Notes under the pieces: generated by a model
What the model was told of the DNA's origin: nothing
What the model saw: only the letters and a program-made list of their open reading frames with translations
The model's database searches: none
Translations under genes and position numbers: made by a program
DNA from: Allosaccharopolyspora coralli
Lineage (GTDB): Bacteria; Actinomycetota; Actinomycetes; Mycobacteriales; Pseudonocardiaceae
NCBI RefSeq assembly: GCF_009664835.1
Contig: NZ_CP045929.1
Coordinates: 3,410,001-3,474,000, forward strand
DNA length: 64,000 bases
Reading direction: 5' to 3'
In this document: positions 18,259-29,281 of the stretch, one piece after another
How positions within the stretch are numbered: the stretch's first letter is position 1
Layout of the letters: every line of letters begins with the position of its first letter

Positions 18259-18375
18259 GAGGCGAACGGCACGTTCGCCTCACCACACGAGGCGAAAGTG
18301 CCGTTCACCTCATCACCACTCCGGTGCGAACGGCACGTTCGCCTCACCACACGAGGCGAAAGTGCCGTTCGCGCC
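18259..18375. repeat. GGCGAA palindrome repeat (locus 3, two hairpins)
   Basis: Two inverted repeats in tandem between the stops of the AbiEi-like gene and convergent gltD. The arms carry GGCGAACGGCACGTTCGCC and its partner. They are likely bidirectional terminators. Confidence 0.8.
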
Positions 18376-18386
18376 TCCCGCTTCGC

Positions 18387-19889
18387 TCAGACCGCCAGGG
18401 GGAGGGCGGTGGGGTGAACCGGGGACGGCAGGTCGGACTCGCCGGTGAGGTGCTCGTCGACCGCGTTGGCCACCGAACGACCCTCCGCGATCGCCCACAC
18501 CACCAGCGAGGCACCACGGTGGGCGTCGCCGCAGACGAACACGCCCGGCGCGGTGGTCTCCCAGTTCGAGCCGCAGCCGATGCTTCCGCGCGGGCTGAGT
18601 GCGATACCGAGTCCCGGCAGCAGGTCCATGTGCTCCACACCCTCGAAGCCGATCGCGTAGAGGGCGAGGTCGCACGGCAGTTCCTGGACCTCGTCGGAGG
18701 TGGGCACGACTTGCCTCCGGCCGTCCGCGTCGCGCTCGACCTTCACCTCACGCAGCCGCACCGCGCACACGTTCCCGTTGCCGTCGTCCACAAAGGATTC
18801 CACGGCGACCGCGAACTTCCGCTCACCGGCTTCCTCGTGCGCCGGGTACGTGCGGAGGATGTACGGCCACGTCGGCCACGGGGACTGGTCCGGATCCCGT
18901 TCACTCGGCGGCTGCGGGTAGTTGTCCAGCTGAGTCACGCTCGCCGCGCCCTGTCGGGTCGCGGTGCCGTAGCAGTCGGCTCCGGTGTCACCGCCACCGA
19001 TGACGAGAACGTGCTTGCCCTCGGCGGAGATGGTGGTCGGACCGTCGCCCTCGACCTCCTTGTTCGCCGGAACGAGATGGTCCATCGCCATGTGCACACC
19101 GTTGAGCTCGCGCCCGGGAACCGTGCGGTCGTCACGACCACGAAGGGCGCCGACAGCGAGGACCACCGCGTCGAAACCGGCACGCAGGTCGTCGACGCCG
19201 AGGTCCACCCCGACCTCGCAGTTGGTGATGAACTTGGTGCCCTCGGCACGCATCTGCGCGAGCCGACGATCCAGGACGGACTTCTCCATCTTGAACTCGG
19301 GAATCCCGTACCGCATCAGCCCGCCGATGCGGTCGTCCCGCTCGTGCACGACGACTTCGTGACCGGCACGGCTGAGCTGCTGCGCGGCGGCCAGGCCCGC
19401 AGGACCCGAGCCGACCACGGCGACGCGCTTGCCGGTGCTGATCTCCGGAACCTGCGCGGTGACGTAGTCGTTCTCCCACGCCACCTCGGAAATGGTCTCC
19501 TCGACTCGTTTGATCGCGACCGCGCCACCGGCCTCCGGCGAGATCGCGAGCACACAGCCGGCTTCGCACGGCGCAGGACACAACTTGCCCGTGAACTCCG
19601 GAAAGTTGTTCGTCGCGTGCAGCCGCTCACTGGCGGCCTCCCAACGACCGCCACGGACCATGTTGTTCCACTCGGGAATCAGGTTCCCGAGCGGGCACCC
19701 TGCGGATCCACTGTGGCAGAACGGGATTCCGCAGTCCATGCAGCGCGCGGCCTGCGTCGAGACCTGCTCCGCACGCTCCTCTGTGGACAGCGCGGCGTAT
19801 ACCTCGTTCCAGTCACCGAGGCGATCGTCGGTCGATCGTTTCGGCGCGTTCCGGCGCTCGTACTTGAGAAAACCGTGCGGATCAGCCAC
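18387..19889 (-). CDS. gltD: Glutamate synthase (NADPH) small subunit
   Basis: A 500-aa subunit that passes electrons from NADPH through FAD to the large subunit for glutamate synthesis. The N-terminal ferredoxin-like region has the Cys clusters [26 protein letters not shown] and CPAPCEAGC for [4Fe-4S] clusters. The FAD-binding motif is [15 protein letters not shown] and the NADPH motif [11 protein letters not shown]. The C-terminal [18 protein letters not shown] is also typical. The GTG at 19889 has GGAGGCG upstream and overlaps the end of gltB by 8 bp, so the two subunits are co-translated. Confidence 0.97.
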   Translation of the reverse strand: MADPHGFLKYERRNAPKRSTDDRLGDWNEVYAALSTEERAEQVSTQAARCMDCGIPFCHSGSAGCPLGNLIPEWNNMVRGGRWEAASERLHATNNFPEFTGKLCPAPCEAGCVLAISPEAGGAVAIKRVEETISEVAWENDYVTAQVPEISTGKRVAVVGSGPAGLAAAQQLSRAGHEVVVHERDDRIGGLMRYGIPEFKMEKSVLDRRLAQMRAEGTKFITNCEVGVDLGVDDLRAGFDAVVLAVGALRGRDDRTVPGRELNGVHMAMDHLVPANKEVEGDGPTTISAEGKHVLVIGGGDTGADCYGTATRQGAASVTQLDNYPQPPSERDPDQSPWPTWPYILRTYPAHEEAGERKFAVAVESFVDDGNGNVCAVRLREVKVERDADGRRQVVPTSDEVQELPCDLALYAIGFEGVEHMDLLPGLGIALSPRGSIGCGSNWETTAPGVFVCGDAHRGASLVVWAIAEGRSVANAVDEHLTGESDLPSPVHPTALPLAV

Positions 19890-22800
19890 GGGACGCCTCC
19901 ATGATCGCCTCTTCCTCGTCCCGTCCCTCGGCGCGGGCGAGCCGGGAGGCTTCGAGCACTCGCTGGTAGTCGCGCGGCATCACCTTCGTGAACGCCGCCG
20001 AGCGGCGCGGCCAGTCGCCGAGCAGCGACGTCGCCACCGCCGAGCCGGTGAGGTCGCGGTGGCGTTCCACGACCTCGCGCAGCCACTTGAGGTCCTTCGC
20101 GGTGGGGCGCTGCAACTCGACCATGGCGGTGTTCGCCCGGACCGGATCGAGGTCCAGCACGTAGGCGATTCCGCCGGACATGCCCGCCGCGAGGTTGCGG
20201 CCGGTGCTGCCGAGCACCACCGCCCGGCCACCGGTCATGTACTCGAACGCGTGGTCACCGGCACCTTCTGCGACGGCGAGCGCGCCGGAGTTACGGACGC
20301 AGAACCGCTCGCCGACCTTGCCGCGCAGGAAGAGCTCGCCGCCGGTGGCGCCGTAGCCGATCACGTTGCCCGCGATGACCTGCTCCTCCGCGGCGAACGC
20401 CGAGTCCGGGTGCGGACGGACGAGGATCCGTCCACCGGAGAGTCCCTTGCCGACGTAGTCGTTGGCGTCGCCGACGAGATCCAACGTGACGCCGGGCGGC
20501 AGGAACGCGCCGAACGACTGTCCGGCCGAGCCGTCGAACTCGACGTGGATCGTGTCGTCCGGCAACCCGTTCCCGCCGTAGCGGCGGGTGACCTCGGCGC
20601 CGAGCAGGGTGCCGCCAGTGCGGTTGACGTTGCGCACCGGCAGCTGCAACCGCAGCGGGTGTGCGTCCTCGAGACCGGCCTCGGCGAGCTGGATGAGCGT
20701 GCGGTCCAGCGCGTGCTCCAGACCATGGTCCTGCTCGCGAACCCGGCGACGCACCGAGGAGTACGGCGTCTCCGGTTCCTCGAAGACGGGTCCGAGGTCG
20801 AGTCCCTGGGCCTTCCAGTGCTGCAGCGCCTCTTCGGTGCGCAGGGCCGAGACCTGGCCGACCGCCTCGTCGAGACTGCGGAAACCGAGCTCCGCCAGGT
20901 ATTCCCGCACTTCTTGGGCGACGAACTCGAAGAAGTTCACCACGTGGTCGGCCTGACCGGTGTAGCGCGCCCGAAGGTCCGGGTTCTGGGTGGCCACGCC
21001 GACCGGGCAGGTGTCGAGGTGGCACACGCGCATCATGATGCAGCCCGCCACCACCAGCGGGGTCGTCGCGAAGCCGTATTCCTCGGCCCCGAGCAGCGCC
21101 GCCACCATCACGTCGCGCCCCGTCTTGAAACCGCCGTCGCACTGGACCGTGATGCGGTCACGCAGGCCGTTGACGCGCAGCGTCTGCTGCGCCTCGGCCA
21201 GGCCGATCTCCCACGGGCTTCCCGTGTGCTTGAGCGAGGTCAACGCGGCGGCACCGGTGCCCCCGTCGTGCCCGGAGATCATGACCACGTCCGAGTGCGC
21301 CTTGGCGACCCCAGCGGCGACGGTGCCGACACCGGTCTCGGAGACGAGCTTGACCAGGACCCGGGCCCGCTCGTTGGCGTTCTTCAGGTCGTGGATGAGC
21401 TGGGCGAGGTCTTCGATCGAGTAGATGTCGTGGTGCGGCGGCGGCGAGATGAGGCCGACGCCGGGCGTGGAGTGCCGGGTCTTGGCGATCCACGGGTACA
21501 CCTTGTACCCCGGAAGCTGACCCCCTTCTCCGGGCTTGGCGCCCTGCGCCATCTTGATCTGGACGTCGTCGGCGTTGACGAGGAACTCGCTGGTGACGCC
21601 GAATCGCCCGGAGGCGACCTGTTTGACCGCCGAGCGACGCTCCGGGTCGTAGAGCCGGTCAGCGTCCTCGCCGCCCTCTCCGGAGTTCGACTTGCCGCCG
21701 AGCCGGTTCATCGCGATCGCGAGCGTCTCGTGCGCCTCGGCGGAGATGGCACCGTAGCTCATCGCGCCGGTGTGGAACCGCTTGACGATGGAGCTGACCG
21801 GTTCGACCTCCTCGATCGAAACCGGTTCGCGGTCGCTGTCGAAGCCGAACATGCCGCGCAGGGTGCCGCCCTCTCGGGAGAGCCGGTCGACCTCGGCGGT
21901 GTACTCGCGGTACTTCTCGTAGGCCCGGGTCTTCGTCGAGTGCTGCAGCGCGAAGACGGTTTCCGGGGTGAACAGGTGGATTTCGCCCTCACGGCGGTAC
22001 GAGTACTCGCCGCCGACCTCGAGCCTGCGGTGCACCCGATCGGTCGGGTTGTCCGGGTACGCACGACGGTGGCGCACCGCGACTTCCTCGGCGAGCACGT
22101 CCAGACCGACACCGTCTAATTTGGACGTCGTGCCCTTGAAGTACTGCGCGACGAGGTCCCGGGACAGTCCGACGGACTCGAAGACCTGCGCGGCCGTGTA
22201 CGCGCCGACGGTGGAGATCCCCATCTTGGACATCACCTTGAGCACGCCCTTGACCAACGCCTGCACGTAGTTGCGCACGGCGGTGCGCGGCCGGATCCCG
22301 CTGATCTGGCCGGTGGTGATCATGTCCTCGATCGTCTCGAAGGCCAGGTACGGGTTCACCGCGGCGGCACCGTAACCGAGCAGGGTGGCGATGTGGTGCA
22401 CCTCGCGTGCGTCGCCGGTCTCCACCACGAGCGCGACCCGCAGCCGTTCCTTGGTCCGCACGAGATGGTGGTGCACCGCCGAGACGAGCAGCAGCGACGG
22501 AATGGGCGCCCGCTTGTGGTCCGCGTCGCGGTCGGAGAGCACGAGAATGCGCGCGCCGGACGCGATCGCCTCGGACGCGTCCTGTTTGACGCGTTCGATC
22601 GCGTCCGCCAGCGCGTCGCCGCCACCGTCCACTTCGTACAGTCCGGAAAGGATGGAGCACGCGAACCCGGGCAGGTCGCCGTCGGAGTTGATGTGGATGA
22701 GTTTGGCGAGCTCGTCGTTGTCGATGACCGGGTTCGGCAGCACCACGTGCCTGCACGACGCGGCCGAGGGTTCCAGCAGATTGCCCTCCGGGCCCATCAC

Positions 22801-24432
22801 GCGCGCCACGGACGTGACGATCTCCTCGCGGATGGCGTCCAACGGCGGGTTCGTGACCTGGGCGAACCCCTGTACGAAATAGTCGTAGAGCATCCGGGAA
22901 CGCTGGGACAGCGGCGCCATCGGGGTGTCCGAGCCCATCGACCCGAGCGGCTCGCCGCCGCTGGTGGCCATCGGCGCGAGCAGCAGCCCGAGTTCCTCCT
23001 CGGTGTAGCCGAACGCGAGCTGACGACGGACCACCGACTCGTGGCTGTGCACCACGTGCTCACGGTCCGGCAGGCTCTCCAGATGCATGAGCCCGGCGTG
23101 CAGCCACTCCCCGTAGGCGTGCTGTTCGGCCAGCTCGGACTTGACCTCCTCGTCGTCGACAAGGCACCCCCTGGCGGTGTCGACGAGGAACATCCGGCCC
23201 GGCTGCAGGCGGCCCTTGGCGACGACCTGGTCCGGTTTGAGGTCGAGAACACCGCTCTCGCTGGCGAGCACCACCCTGTCGTCGGCGGTCTGCCACCAGC
23301 GCGCCGGGCGCAAGCCGTTGCGGTCCAGCACCGCGCCCACGAGCTCGCCGTCGGTGAACGTCACGCACGCGGGGCCGTCCCACGGTTCCATGAGGCTCGC
23401 GTGGAACTGGTAGAAGGCCTTGCGTTTCGGGTCCATCTCGGCGTGGTTCTCCCACGCCTCCGGGATCATCATCAGCACCGCGTGCGGCAGGCTGCGGCCG
23501 CCGAGGTGCAGCAGTTCGAGAACCTCGTCGAACGAGGCCGAGTCCGAGCCCTCGTCCCCGCAGATCGGATAGAGCCGCGAGAGGTCGCCCGGCACGAGGT
23601 CCGATTCCAGGAGTGCTTCGCGGGCCCGCATCCGGTTGCGATTGCCGCGAACGGTGTTGATCTCCCCGTTGTGCGCGACGTAGCGAAACGGGTGCGCCAG
23701 CGGCCACGACGGGAACGTGTTCGTGGAGAACCGGCTGTGCACCAGTCCGATCGCGCTCTCCAGCCGCTCGTCGGTGAGGTCGGGGAAGAACGCGGGAAGC
23801 TGCTCGGTGGTCAACATTCCCTTGTAGACCAGGGTGCGGCTCGACAGTGACGGGAAGTAGACCTCCAGATCCTCGGCCGCCGCCACGTGCTCGGCGCGCT
23901 TGCGGAGGCAGAATGCCAGCCGGTCCAGCGCCAGGCCGGACTCTCCGGCGGCGCCCTCGGCGAACAGCATCGCGAAGTGCGGCATGCAGCCGAGCGCGGT
24001 CGGACCGACGCCGGCATGTTCCTGGGCGACCGGCACGTCCCGCCACCCGAGCACGCGCAACTGTTCCTCGGCGGCGAGGCGCTCGACGATCGCCACGGCC
24101 TTCGCCCGCTCGGCGGGGTCCGACGGGAGAAAGCAGACACCGGCCACGTACCGGGACTCGCCGGAGGCATCGGGTTCGGGCAGCGTGAAGCCGGCTTCCG
24201 CACGCAGCAGCCCGTCCGGCAGCTGCAGCAGGATGCCCGCGCCGTCCCCGCTCGTCGGCTCGGCGCCGGCGGCGCCGCGGTGCTCGAGGTTCGCCAGCGC
24301 CGTCAGCGCGTCCGCCACGATCGCGTGGGAACGCCGCCCTCGGATGTCAGCCACCATGGCCACACCACAGGAGTCCTGTTCCTCGTCAGGATCGTAGAGA
24401 CCCTGGGGACCGGGATTCGCGGAGAACACCAT
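19882..24432 (-). CDS. gltB: Glutamate synthase (NADPH) large subunit
   Basis: A 1516-aa enzyme making two glutamates from glutamine and 2-oxoglutarate. The N-terminal class II amidotransferase starts after a short propeptide at Cys22 ([16 protein letters not shown]), the nucleophile. The central domain and FMN/2-oxoglutarate barrel follow ([51 protein letters not shown]). The [3Fe-4S] motif is [15 protein letters not shown]. The C-terminal beta-helix has many G-GG repeats. The ATG at 24432 has GGGAGG 7 nt upstream and gives the normal propeptide. The open frame extends 65 codons further but is not coding. gltD follows with an 8-bp overlap. Confidence 0.97.
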   Translation of the reverse strand: MVFSANPGPQGLYDPDEEQDSCGVAMVADIRGRRSHAIVADALTALANLEHRGAAGAEPTSGDGAGILLQLPDGLLRAEAGFTLPEPDASGESRYVAGVCFLPSDPAERAKAVAIVERLAAEEQLRVLGWRDVPVAQEHAGVGPTALGCMPHFAMLFAEGAAGESGLALDRLAFCLRKRAEHVAAAEDLEVYFPSLSSRTLVYKGMLTTEQLPAFFPDLTDERLESAIGLVHSRFSTNTFPSWPLAHPFRYVAHNGEINTVRGNRNRMRAREALLESDLVPGDLSRLYPICGDEGSDSASFDEVLELLHLGGRSLPHAVLMMIPEAWENHAEMDPKRKAFYQFHASLMEPWDGPACVTFTDGELVGAVLDRNGLRPARWWQTADDRVVLASESGVLDLKPDQVVAKGRLQPGRMFLVDTARGCLVDDEEVKSELAEQHAYGEWLHAGLMHLESLPDREHVVHSHESVVRRQLAFGYTEEELGLLLAPMATSGGEPLGSMGSDTPMAPLSQRSRMLYDYFVQGFAQVTNPPLDAIREEIVTSVARVMGPEGNLLEPSAASCRHVVLPNPVIDNDELAKLIHINSDGDLPGFACSILSGLYEVDGGGDALADAIERVKQDASEAIASGARILVLSDRDADHKRAPIPSLLLVSAVHHHLVRTKERLRVALVVETGDAREVHHIATLLGYGAAAVNPYLAFETIEDMITTGQISGIRPRTAVRNYVQALVKGVLKVMSKMGISTVGAYTAAQVFESVGLSRDLVAQYFKGTTSKLDGVGLDVLAEEVAVRHRRAYPDNPTDRVHRRLEVGGEYSYRREGEIHLFTPETVFALQHSTKTRAYEKYREYTAEVDRLSREGGTLRGMFGFDSDREPVSIEEVEPVSSIVKRFHTGAMSYGAISAEAHETLAIAMNRLGGKSNSGEGGEDADRLYDPERRSAVKQVASGRFGVTSEFLVNADDVQIKMAQGAKPGEGGQLPGYKVYPWIAKTRHSTPGVGLISPPPHHDIYSIEDLAQLIHDLKNANERARVLVKLVSETGVGTVAAGVAKAHSDVVMISGHDGGTGAAALTSLKHTGSPWEIGLAEAQQTLRVNGLRDRITVQCDGGFKTGRDVMVAALLGAEEYGFATTPLVVAGCIMMRVCHLDTCPVGVATQNPDLRARYTGQADHVVNFFEFVAQEVREYLAELGFRSLDEAVGQVSALRTEEALQHWKAQGLDLGPVFEEPETPYSSVRRRVREQDHGLEHALDRTLIQLAEAGLEDAHPLRLQLPVRNVNRTGGTLLGAEVTRRYGGNGLPDDTIHVEFDGSAGQSFGAFLPPGVTLDLVGDANDYVGKGLSGGRILVRPHPDSAFAAEEQVIAGNVIGYGATGGELFLRGKVGERFCVRNSGALAVAEGAGDHAFEYMTGGRAVVLGSTGRNLAAGMSGGIAYVLDLDPVRANTAMVELQRPTAKDLKWLREVVERHRDLTGSAVATSLLGDWPRRSAAFTKVMPRDYQRVLEASRLARAEGRDEEEAIMEASRG

Positions 24433-24741
24433 GGCAGACCTCCCTCGTCGTCCTTGTGCTCGAGCCGACAGCTCGCGTCGTGACTGCCGGGGACGGGACG
24501 ACATTGGCCCGCGAGATTTCCTACCGAACGGTTTCGCCGGACATGTCGACGTGCCGACGCACCGGGAAGGCCGACAAACGTTAACAGCCAGGTAAGGATG
24601 CGGTCGCTGTGAAGTGATTCTGACCATCTTCGACTCGTGGGGGAACCGCGTAGCTGGTCCGTTCCACGGAGCGCGTCCCCCAATCTAACCGGCCGTTACC
24701 CCTCATGGCACCCCTGCGTCCGGAATCCGGAAGGAGTAGCC

Positions 24742-24921
24742 ATGGTCACCGTCCGCCTGCGGGGCGCCGCACAGCTGATATCTTTCCTGCTCAGGACGGC
24801 ACACCACGGAACCGGCAGGCCACCGGCCCAGCTCGGCCTCCGAGGGAGAACCGTCCGGACATCGCGGAACGGATTCGGATGCGATTCCGGCACCGGCGAG
24901 GCATCGTCGACCATCGTGTGA
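24742..24921 (+). CDS. Possible 59-aa leader peptide upstream of btuF
   Basis: An ATG at 24742 with a good AAGGAG site opens a 59-codon frame (MVTVRLRGAAQLISFLLRTAH to a TGA at 24921). I see no domain. It lies in the 660-bp gap between divergent gltB and btuF, just before a possible cobalamin riboswitch. It could be a translated leader or chance. Length and codon use do not decide the matter. Confidence 0.25.
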   Translation: MVTVRLRGAAQLISFLLRTAHHGTGRPPAQLGLRGRTVRTSRNGFGCDSGTGEASSTIV

Positions 24922-24974
24922 CGTCCCGAACAACACGACGGGAACCGAAGGAACTCCGTGTTCCGCGGCGGGGT

Positions 24975-25093
24975 GGTCACCGGCGAGCACCGAACCGTTC
25001 GGCGAGTCGCACAACCTGACATCCGGTGCACCGGGAACCCGGGTGGGAAACCCCATTCGCCGATCCCCGCACCCGCCGACCCTCGAGGACGCC
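24975..25093 (+). promoter_or_regulatory. Possible cobalamin riboswitch
   Basis: Directly upstream of btuF are GGGAA followed by GGTGGGAAACC (25042-25052), which fits the cobalamin-aptamer core GGTGNRAMWCC. A CCCCGCACCC block about 20 nt later resembles the downstream CCCGC-ACTG core. The upstream stems and the classic B12 box are not clear, so this is tentative. The importer downstream fits. Confidence 0.35.
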
Positions 25094-26041
25094 ATGACCG
25101 GGTTCCGCCGCCTCCCCGCGCTGCTGTTGACCACACTCGCGCTCGTCGCCGGTGTCACCGGCTGTGCCCAGCGCCCGCAGCCGACCGAGCCGCCGCCGGG
25201 ACCGGTAGCGGACCCGGCGGCCTCGTTCCCGGCGAAGGTCTCACTGCCGGGGCAGGACTCGGTCACCATCGCCCAGCAGCCCAAGAGTGTCGTCTCGCTC
25301 AGCCCCACCGCCACCGAAACACTGTTCGCGATCGGGGCCGGCGAGCAGGTCACGGCCGTCGACCGGGACTCGACCTTCCCGAAGCAGGCTCCGCGCACCG
25401 ACATCAACGCGCTCAACGCCGATGCCGCGACCGTCGGCTCGCACGATCCCGACCTGGTCATCGCCCCGGAGAGCGCCACCGAACTCGTCAACGGGCTCCG
25501 AGCCGTCGACGTGCCCGTTCTCGTCACACCCGCGGCGGAGAACCTGAACCAGGCCTACCGGCAGATCGAGGTCCTCGGCAAGGCCACCGGGCACGGCACG
25601 CAGGCACGCGATCTCACCGCCCGGATGCGCGGCCAGATCGACGAGCTGGTCCGCACGACCCCGAAGCCCGACCGCCCGCTGACCTACTTCCACGAGGTCA
25701 GTCCGGACTTCTACACGGCCACCTCGCGCAGCTTCGTCGGCAGCGTCTACTCGAAGTTCGGCCTGGTCAACATCGCCGACCAGGCGCAGGGCGACTTCCC
25801 GCAGCTCTCCGGCGAGGAGATCGTGCAGGCCAACCCCGACCTCGTCTTCCTCGCCGACACTAGGTGCTGCGGTGTCACCCCCGAATCCGTGACCCAGCGC
25901 CCCGGCTGGGGTTCGCTCGGCGCCGTCCAGAACAACCGCGTCGTGGCACTCAACGACGACGTCGCCGGTCGTTGGGGCCCGCGTGTGGTCGAGATGGCCC
26001 GTGAGGTCAGCAACGCCGTCACGAACGCTCAGAACCCCTGA
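25094..26041 (+). CDS. btuF: BtuF-like cobalamin/metal-chelate binding lipoprotein
   Basis: A 315-aa periplasmic-type binding lipoprotein. The N-terminus has a lipobox ending VTGC (residues 25-28 region) after a hydrophobic core. The BtuF/FepB-like domain begins KSVVSLSPTATETLFAIGAGEQVTAVD and includes NADAATVGSHDPDLVIAP and SVYSKFGLVNIADQAQGDFPQLSGEEIVQANPDLV. The SLSPTATE-LFAIGAG motif favours cobalamin over ferric siderophores, but this is not proof. The ATG at 25094 is preceded by CGAGGACG. The operon continues with permease and ATPase, so this is the substrate-capturing part of a class II ABC importer. Confidence 0.82.
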   Translation: MTGFRRLPALLLTTLALVAGVTGCAQRPQPTEPPPGPVADPAASFPAKVSLPGQDSVTIAQQPKSVVSLSPTATETLFAIGAGEQVTAVDRDSTFPKQAPRTDINALNADAATVGSHDPDLVIAPESATELVNGLRAVDVPVLVTPAAENLNQAYRQIEVLGKATGHGTQARDLTARMRGQIDELVRTTPKPDRPLTYFHEVSPDFYTATSRSFVGSVYSKFGLVNIADQAQGDFPQLSGEEIVQANPDLVFLADTRCCGVTPESVTQRPGWGSLGAVQNNRVVALNDDVAGRWGPRVVEMAREVSNAVTNAQNP

Positions 26042-26115
26042 GTACCCGACGCGCGACCCCGAGCCGCACCACGCTGCGGCCCACGCACCTGCTCGTCGCG
26101 TCCGTCGTCCTGCTG

Positions 26116-27075
26116 GTGAGCCTGCTCGCGTCGGTGCTGTTCGGGGCCGCCGAACTCGGAGTGGGCCGGGTTCTCGCCGAGATCACCGCCCAGCTCACCG
26201 GTGGTCTCTCGCCGCTGAGCGAACGTGAAGCCGCGATCCTGTGGGAACTGCGCGTGCCCAGGGCCGCTCTCGGTGTCGCCGTCGGCGCCGCACTGGCCGT
26301 GTCCGGGGCCGCGTTCCAGGGTGTCTTCCGCAATCCGCTGGCCGACCCGTACCTGCTCGGCGCCGCCGCAGGCGCGGGGCTCGGGGTCACGACCGTGATC
26401 GCGCTCGCGCCCGGTTGGGGTTCCGAGCAGGCTCTGGTGCAGCTCGCCGCGCTCGTCGGCTCGCTCGGAGGGGTCGCGCTCACCTGGACGATCGGCCGCT
26501 CCGCGGGATCCGACACCGCCACCCTCGTGCTCGCCGGCGTCGCCGTGACCTCGTTCCTCACCGCCGGTCAGACGTTCGTCCAGCAGATGCGCCTCGAGTC
26601 CCTGCAGCAGATCTACATGTGGATTCTCGGCCGCCTCGCCGTGACCGGCTGGGCCGAGGTGTTGTCGGTGCTGGTTCCGCTCGTACCGGCGGCGACGGTG
26701 TTGTGCCTGTGTGCACGACTGCTCGACCTGCTGGGCACCGGCGACGACGAGGCGACCGCACTCGGCGTGCGCCCCCGGGTGGTGCGGAGTCTCGTGCTCG
26801 TGTCGGCGTCGGTGGCCACCGCCGCCGCCGTCTCGGCCGCCGGGCTGATCGGGTTCGTCGGGCTCGTCGTGCCTCACCTCGTGCGGCTGGCCGCAGGCGG
26901 CAGCTACCGGATCATCGTGCCGCTCTCGCTGCTCTACGGTGGAGCGTTCCTGGTCGCGGCCGACATGCTCGCCCGCACCGTCCTCGCCCCCGCAGAACTA
27001 CCGATCGGCGTGATCACCGCCTTCGCCGGGGCACCGTTCTTCGCCGTCCTGCTGCGCACCAGGAGTACGTCGTGA
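26116..27075 (+). CDS. btuC: BtuC/FecCD-type ABC importer permease
   Basis: A membrane permease of the BtuC/FecCD family. Conserved segments include WELRVPRAALGVAVGAALAVSGAAFQGVFRNPLADPYLLGAAAGAGLG, the helix with VLAGVAVTSFLTAGQTFV, and SAAGLIGFVGLVVPHLVR-AAGGSYR, which contacts the ATPase. The GTG at 26116 is the first ordinary start codon in this frame (319 aa), but it would cut the first membrane helix in half and has no ribosome site. In-frame coding potential runs back to a CTG at 26038 overlapping the btuF stop (CTGA), which would add 26 residues and complete that helix. The gene's stop overlaps the ATPase start by 4 bp. Confidence 0.85.
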   Translation: MSLLASVLFGAAELGVGRVLAEITAQLTGGLSPLSEREAAILWELRVPRAALGVAVGAALAVSGAAFQGVFRNPLADPYLLGAAAGAGLGVTTVIALAPGWGSEQALVQLAALVGSLGGVALTWTIGRSAGSDTATLVLAGVAVTSFLTAGQTFVQQMRLESLQQIYMWILGRLAVTGWAEVLSVLVPLVPAATVLCLCARLLDLLGTGDDEATALGVRPRVVRSLVLVSASVATAAAVSAAGLIGFVGLVVPHLVRLAAGGSYRIIVPLSLLYGGAFLVAADMLARTVLAPAELPIGVITAFAGAPFFAVLLRTRSTS

Positions 27076-27845
27076 GCTCACTGACCGTTCGCCACCTCAC
27101 CGCCGGATACGGCAAGGACGTCGTGCTCTCGTCGGTGTCGACGTCCGTGGACACCGGCTCGTGGCTGAGCATCATCGGCCCGAACGGCTCCGGGAAGTCG
27201 ACGCTGCTCAAAGCCGTCGTCGGCATCGCCCGGCACACCGGCGACGTGCTGGTGGACGAGCAGCCGCTGCGCACCCTCGGACGCCGCGCGCGGGCTCGCC
27301 GCCTCGGCTACGCGCCGCAGATTCCCCAGCTGCCGGTGGGGCTGACCGTCACCGACTACGTGCTGCTGGGTCGCACCCCGCATCTGGGATTGCTCGGGCA
27401 CGAAGGGCCGGCTGACCTCGCGGTGGTGCACGACGTCGTCAACCGGCTCGACCTCGACCATCTCGCGTCCCGGCCGCTGGCCACTCTTTCCGGTGGTGAA
27501 CGCCAACGAGCGGTGCTCGCGCGGGCCCTCGCGCAGCAGGCCGACGTGCTGCTGCTCGACGAGCCGACCACCGGACTCGACGTCGGACACGCGCAGGCGC
27601 TGCTCGACCTCGTCGACGAGCTCCGGCGCGAGCACGGCACCACGGTCGTCACGACACTGCACGACCTCACACTCGCCGCGCAGTACGCGGCGCGGCTGCT
27701 TCTGCTCGACAACGGCACCGTGGCCGCCGAAGGTGAGCCGACGTCGGTCCTGACTCCGAAGACGCTCGCCGAGCACTACGACGCCCGAGTCACCGTGCTG
27801 CACGCCCCCGACGGCTCACCCGTGGTCACCCCCGTCCGCGACTGA
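27072..27845 (+). CDS. btuD: BtuD/FecE-type ABC importer ATPase
   Basis: A 257-aa ATPase powering the btuFC importer. Walker A is GPNGSGKST (residues about 37-45), the Q-loop is YAPQIPQLPVGLTVTDYVLLGRTPHLG, the signature LSGGERQRAVLARALAQ, Walker B DVLLLDEPTTGLD and the switch His TLHDLTLAAQYA. The GTG at 27072 lies 4 nt inside the permease gene (GTGA overlap) with AGGAG upstream, so translation is coupled. The operon ends at a double palindromic repeat facing lgt. Confidence 0.9.
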   Translation: MSSLTVRHLTAGYGKDVVLSSVSTSVDTGSWLSIIGPNGSGKSTLLKAVVGIARHTGDVLVDEQPLRTLGRRARARRLGYAPQIPQLPVGLTVTDYVLLGRTPHLGLLGHEGPADLAVVHDVVNRLDLDHLASRPLATLSGGERQRAVLARALAQQADVLLLDEPTTGLDVGHAQALLDLVDELRREHGTTVVTTLHDLTLAAQYAARLLLLDNGTVAAEGEPTSVLTPKTLAEHYDARVTVLHAPDGSPVVTPVRD

Positions 27846-27854
27846 CGTGTAACC

Positions 27855-27990
27855 ACGAGGCGAACGGCACTCTCGCCCCACCACACGAGGCGAAAGTGCC
27901 GTTCGCCTCAACACCGCCCATAAACGCCGGTGGGGCGAACGGCACTTTCGCCTCACCACACGAGGCGAGAGTGCCGTTCGCCTCGTGTGG
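27855..27990. repeat. GGCGAA palindrome repeat (locus 4, two hairpins)
   Basis: Two long inverted repeats of the GGCGAA/TTCGCC family between the convergent stops of btuD and lgt. They are separated by a short spacer that includes CACCGCCCATAAACGCCGG. They probably terminate both operons. Confidence 0.8.
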
Positions 27991-27995
27991 TGAAC

Positions 27996-29027
27996 TCAGG
28001 GTTTGTCGCCGGGGCGATCGGTGTCGTCGGGTGGACTGTCGGCCTCGCCGTCGGGTTCGACCTTCGTGGCTCCCGCAGGCTCGGACTCGTCCGTGCTCGC
28101 CGCGCCGTCGGATGCCTCGTCGGGCTCGTCGCCGGGCAGCGGCTTGCCCCACAGGCGCTCCGGGTCCTCGCGCTTGCCGCGGACGACGAGCAGGTAGGTC
28201 ACCGCGAGCACGAAGATGATGATCGAGGTGAACACGTTGATACGGACGCCGAAGATGTGGGTGGCGTCGTCGGTGCGCATCATCTCGATCCACACCCGGC
28301 CCGCCGTGTACCCGGCGACGTAGAGCGCGAACACCCGGCCGTGCCCCATCCGGAAGTACCGGTCGGCGAGCACGACGAGCAGCACGACGCCCAGGTTCCA
28401 CACCAGCTCGTAGAGGAACGTGGGATGCACGATCGCGACCGGCGTGTGGTCCACGGCGACACCCGCGATCGGGTCCGCGAGCCCGGTGTCCGGATCGACC
28501 CTGCGGTAGAGCTCCAAGCCCCACGGCAGATCCGTCGGTGCGCCGTAGAGCTCCTGGTTGAACCAATTGCCGAGGCGGCCGATCGCCTGCGCCAGCACCA
28601 GACCCGGCGCGACGGCGTCGGCGAACGCCGGGAGCGGGACTCCACGGCGGCGGCACCCGATCCAGGCGCCGACCGCGCCGAGCGCGACCGCGCCCCAGAT
28701 GCCGAGGCCGCCCTCCCAGACCTTCAGCGCGTCCAGCGGATCCCGGCCGGGGCCGAAGTATTTGTAGTAGTCGGTGGCCACGTGGTACAGCCGACCGCCG
28801 ACGAGGCCGAATGGCACGGCGAAGACGGCGATGTCGGTGACCGTGCCCTTGCGGCCACCACGGGCGACCCAGCGGCGGTCCCCCCAGATGATCGCCACCA
28901 CGATGCCGACGATGATGCACAGCGCGTAGGCGCGGAGCGGAACGGGGCCGAGGTACCACACGCCCCGGTCCGGGCTGGGAATGGTGGCCAGGATCGACGT
29001 GGCCGAGGCGGGCACGGGGACAATCAC
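27996..29027 (-). CDS. lgt: Prolipoprotein diacylglyceryl transferase
   Basis: A 343-aa inner membrane enzyme that adds a diacylglyceryl group to the lipobox Cys of prolipoproteins. Visible family text includes [61 protein letters not shown] (the actinobacterial form of the HGGL region) and the signature [13 protein letters not shown]. The C-terminal 60 residues are an acidic, Pro-rich cytoplasmic tail common in actinobacteria. The start is probably the GTG at 29027 ([11 protein letters not shown]); TACGGT lies 7 nt upstream. It follows the trp genes at a distance, as in many actinomycetes. Confidence 0.94.
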   Translation of the reverse strand: MIVPVPASATSILATIPSPDRGVWYLGPVPLRAYALCIIVGIVVAIIWGDRRWVARGGRKGTVTDIAVFAVPFGLVGGRLYHVATDYYKYFGPGRDPLDALKVWEGGLGIWGAVALGAVGAWIGCRRRGVPLPAFADAVAPGLVLAQAIGRLGNWFNQELYGAPTDLPWGLELYRRVDPDTGLADPIAGVAVDHTPVAIVHPTFLYELVWNLGVVLLVVLADRYFRMGHGRVFALYVAGYTAGRVWIEMMRTDDATHIFGVRINVFTSIIIFVLAVTYLLVVRGKREDPERLWGKPLPGDEPDEASDGAASTDESEPAGATKVEPDGEADSPPDDTDRPGDKP

Positions 29028-29281
29028 GCAACCCACCGTATCGGTCTGCCCACCGCCCCCGCCCACGTGGTGCGAGGCGAGACCGCGAACGCGCACCGGT
29101 GCCGATGAGGAACGCGTCGTGAGCAGCTGCTGCGTTGGCGCGTGCGGTAGTCGGTGGCCCCACAACGGAGAGCAGCGCTGTGAGGGCACCGATGCGGCGG
29201 GCTGAGGTAAGGCTGGCCGCCGGTGGCGGTCCGCGAACCAGGCTGACCGAAGCGCGACCCCCGACTGAGGGGTTGACGCCG

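Noticed and set aside
17640-19904. 754-aa plus-strand frame
   Set aside because: It passes through the AbiEi-like gene in the wrong frame, two palindromic repeats and the antisense of gltD.
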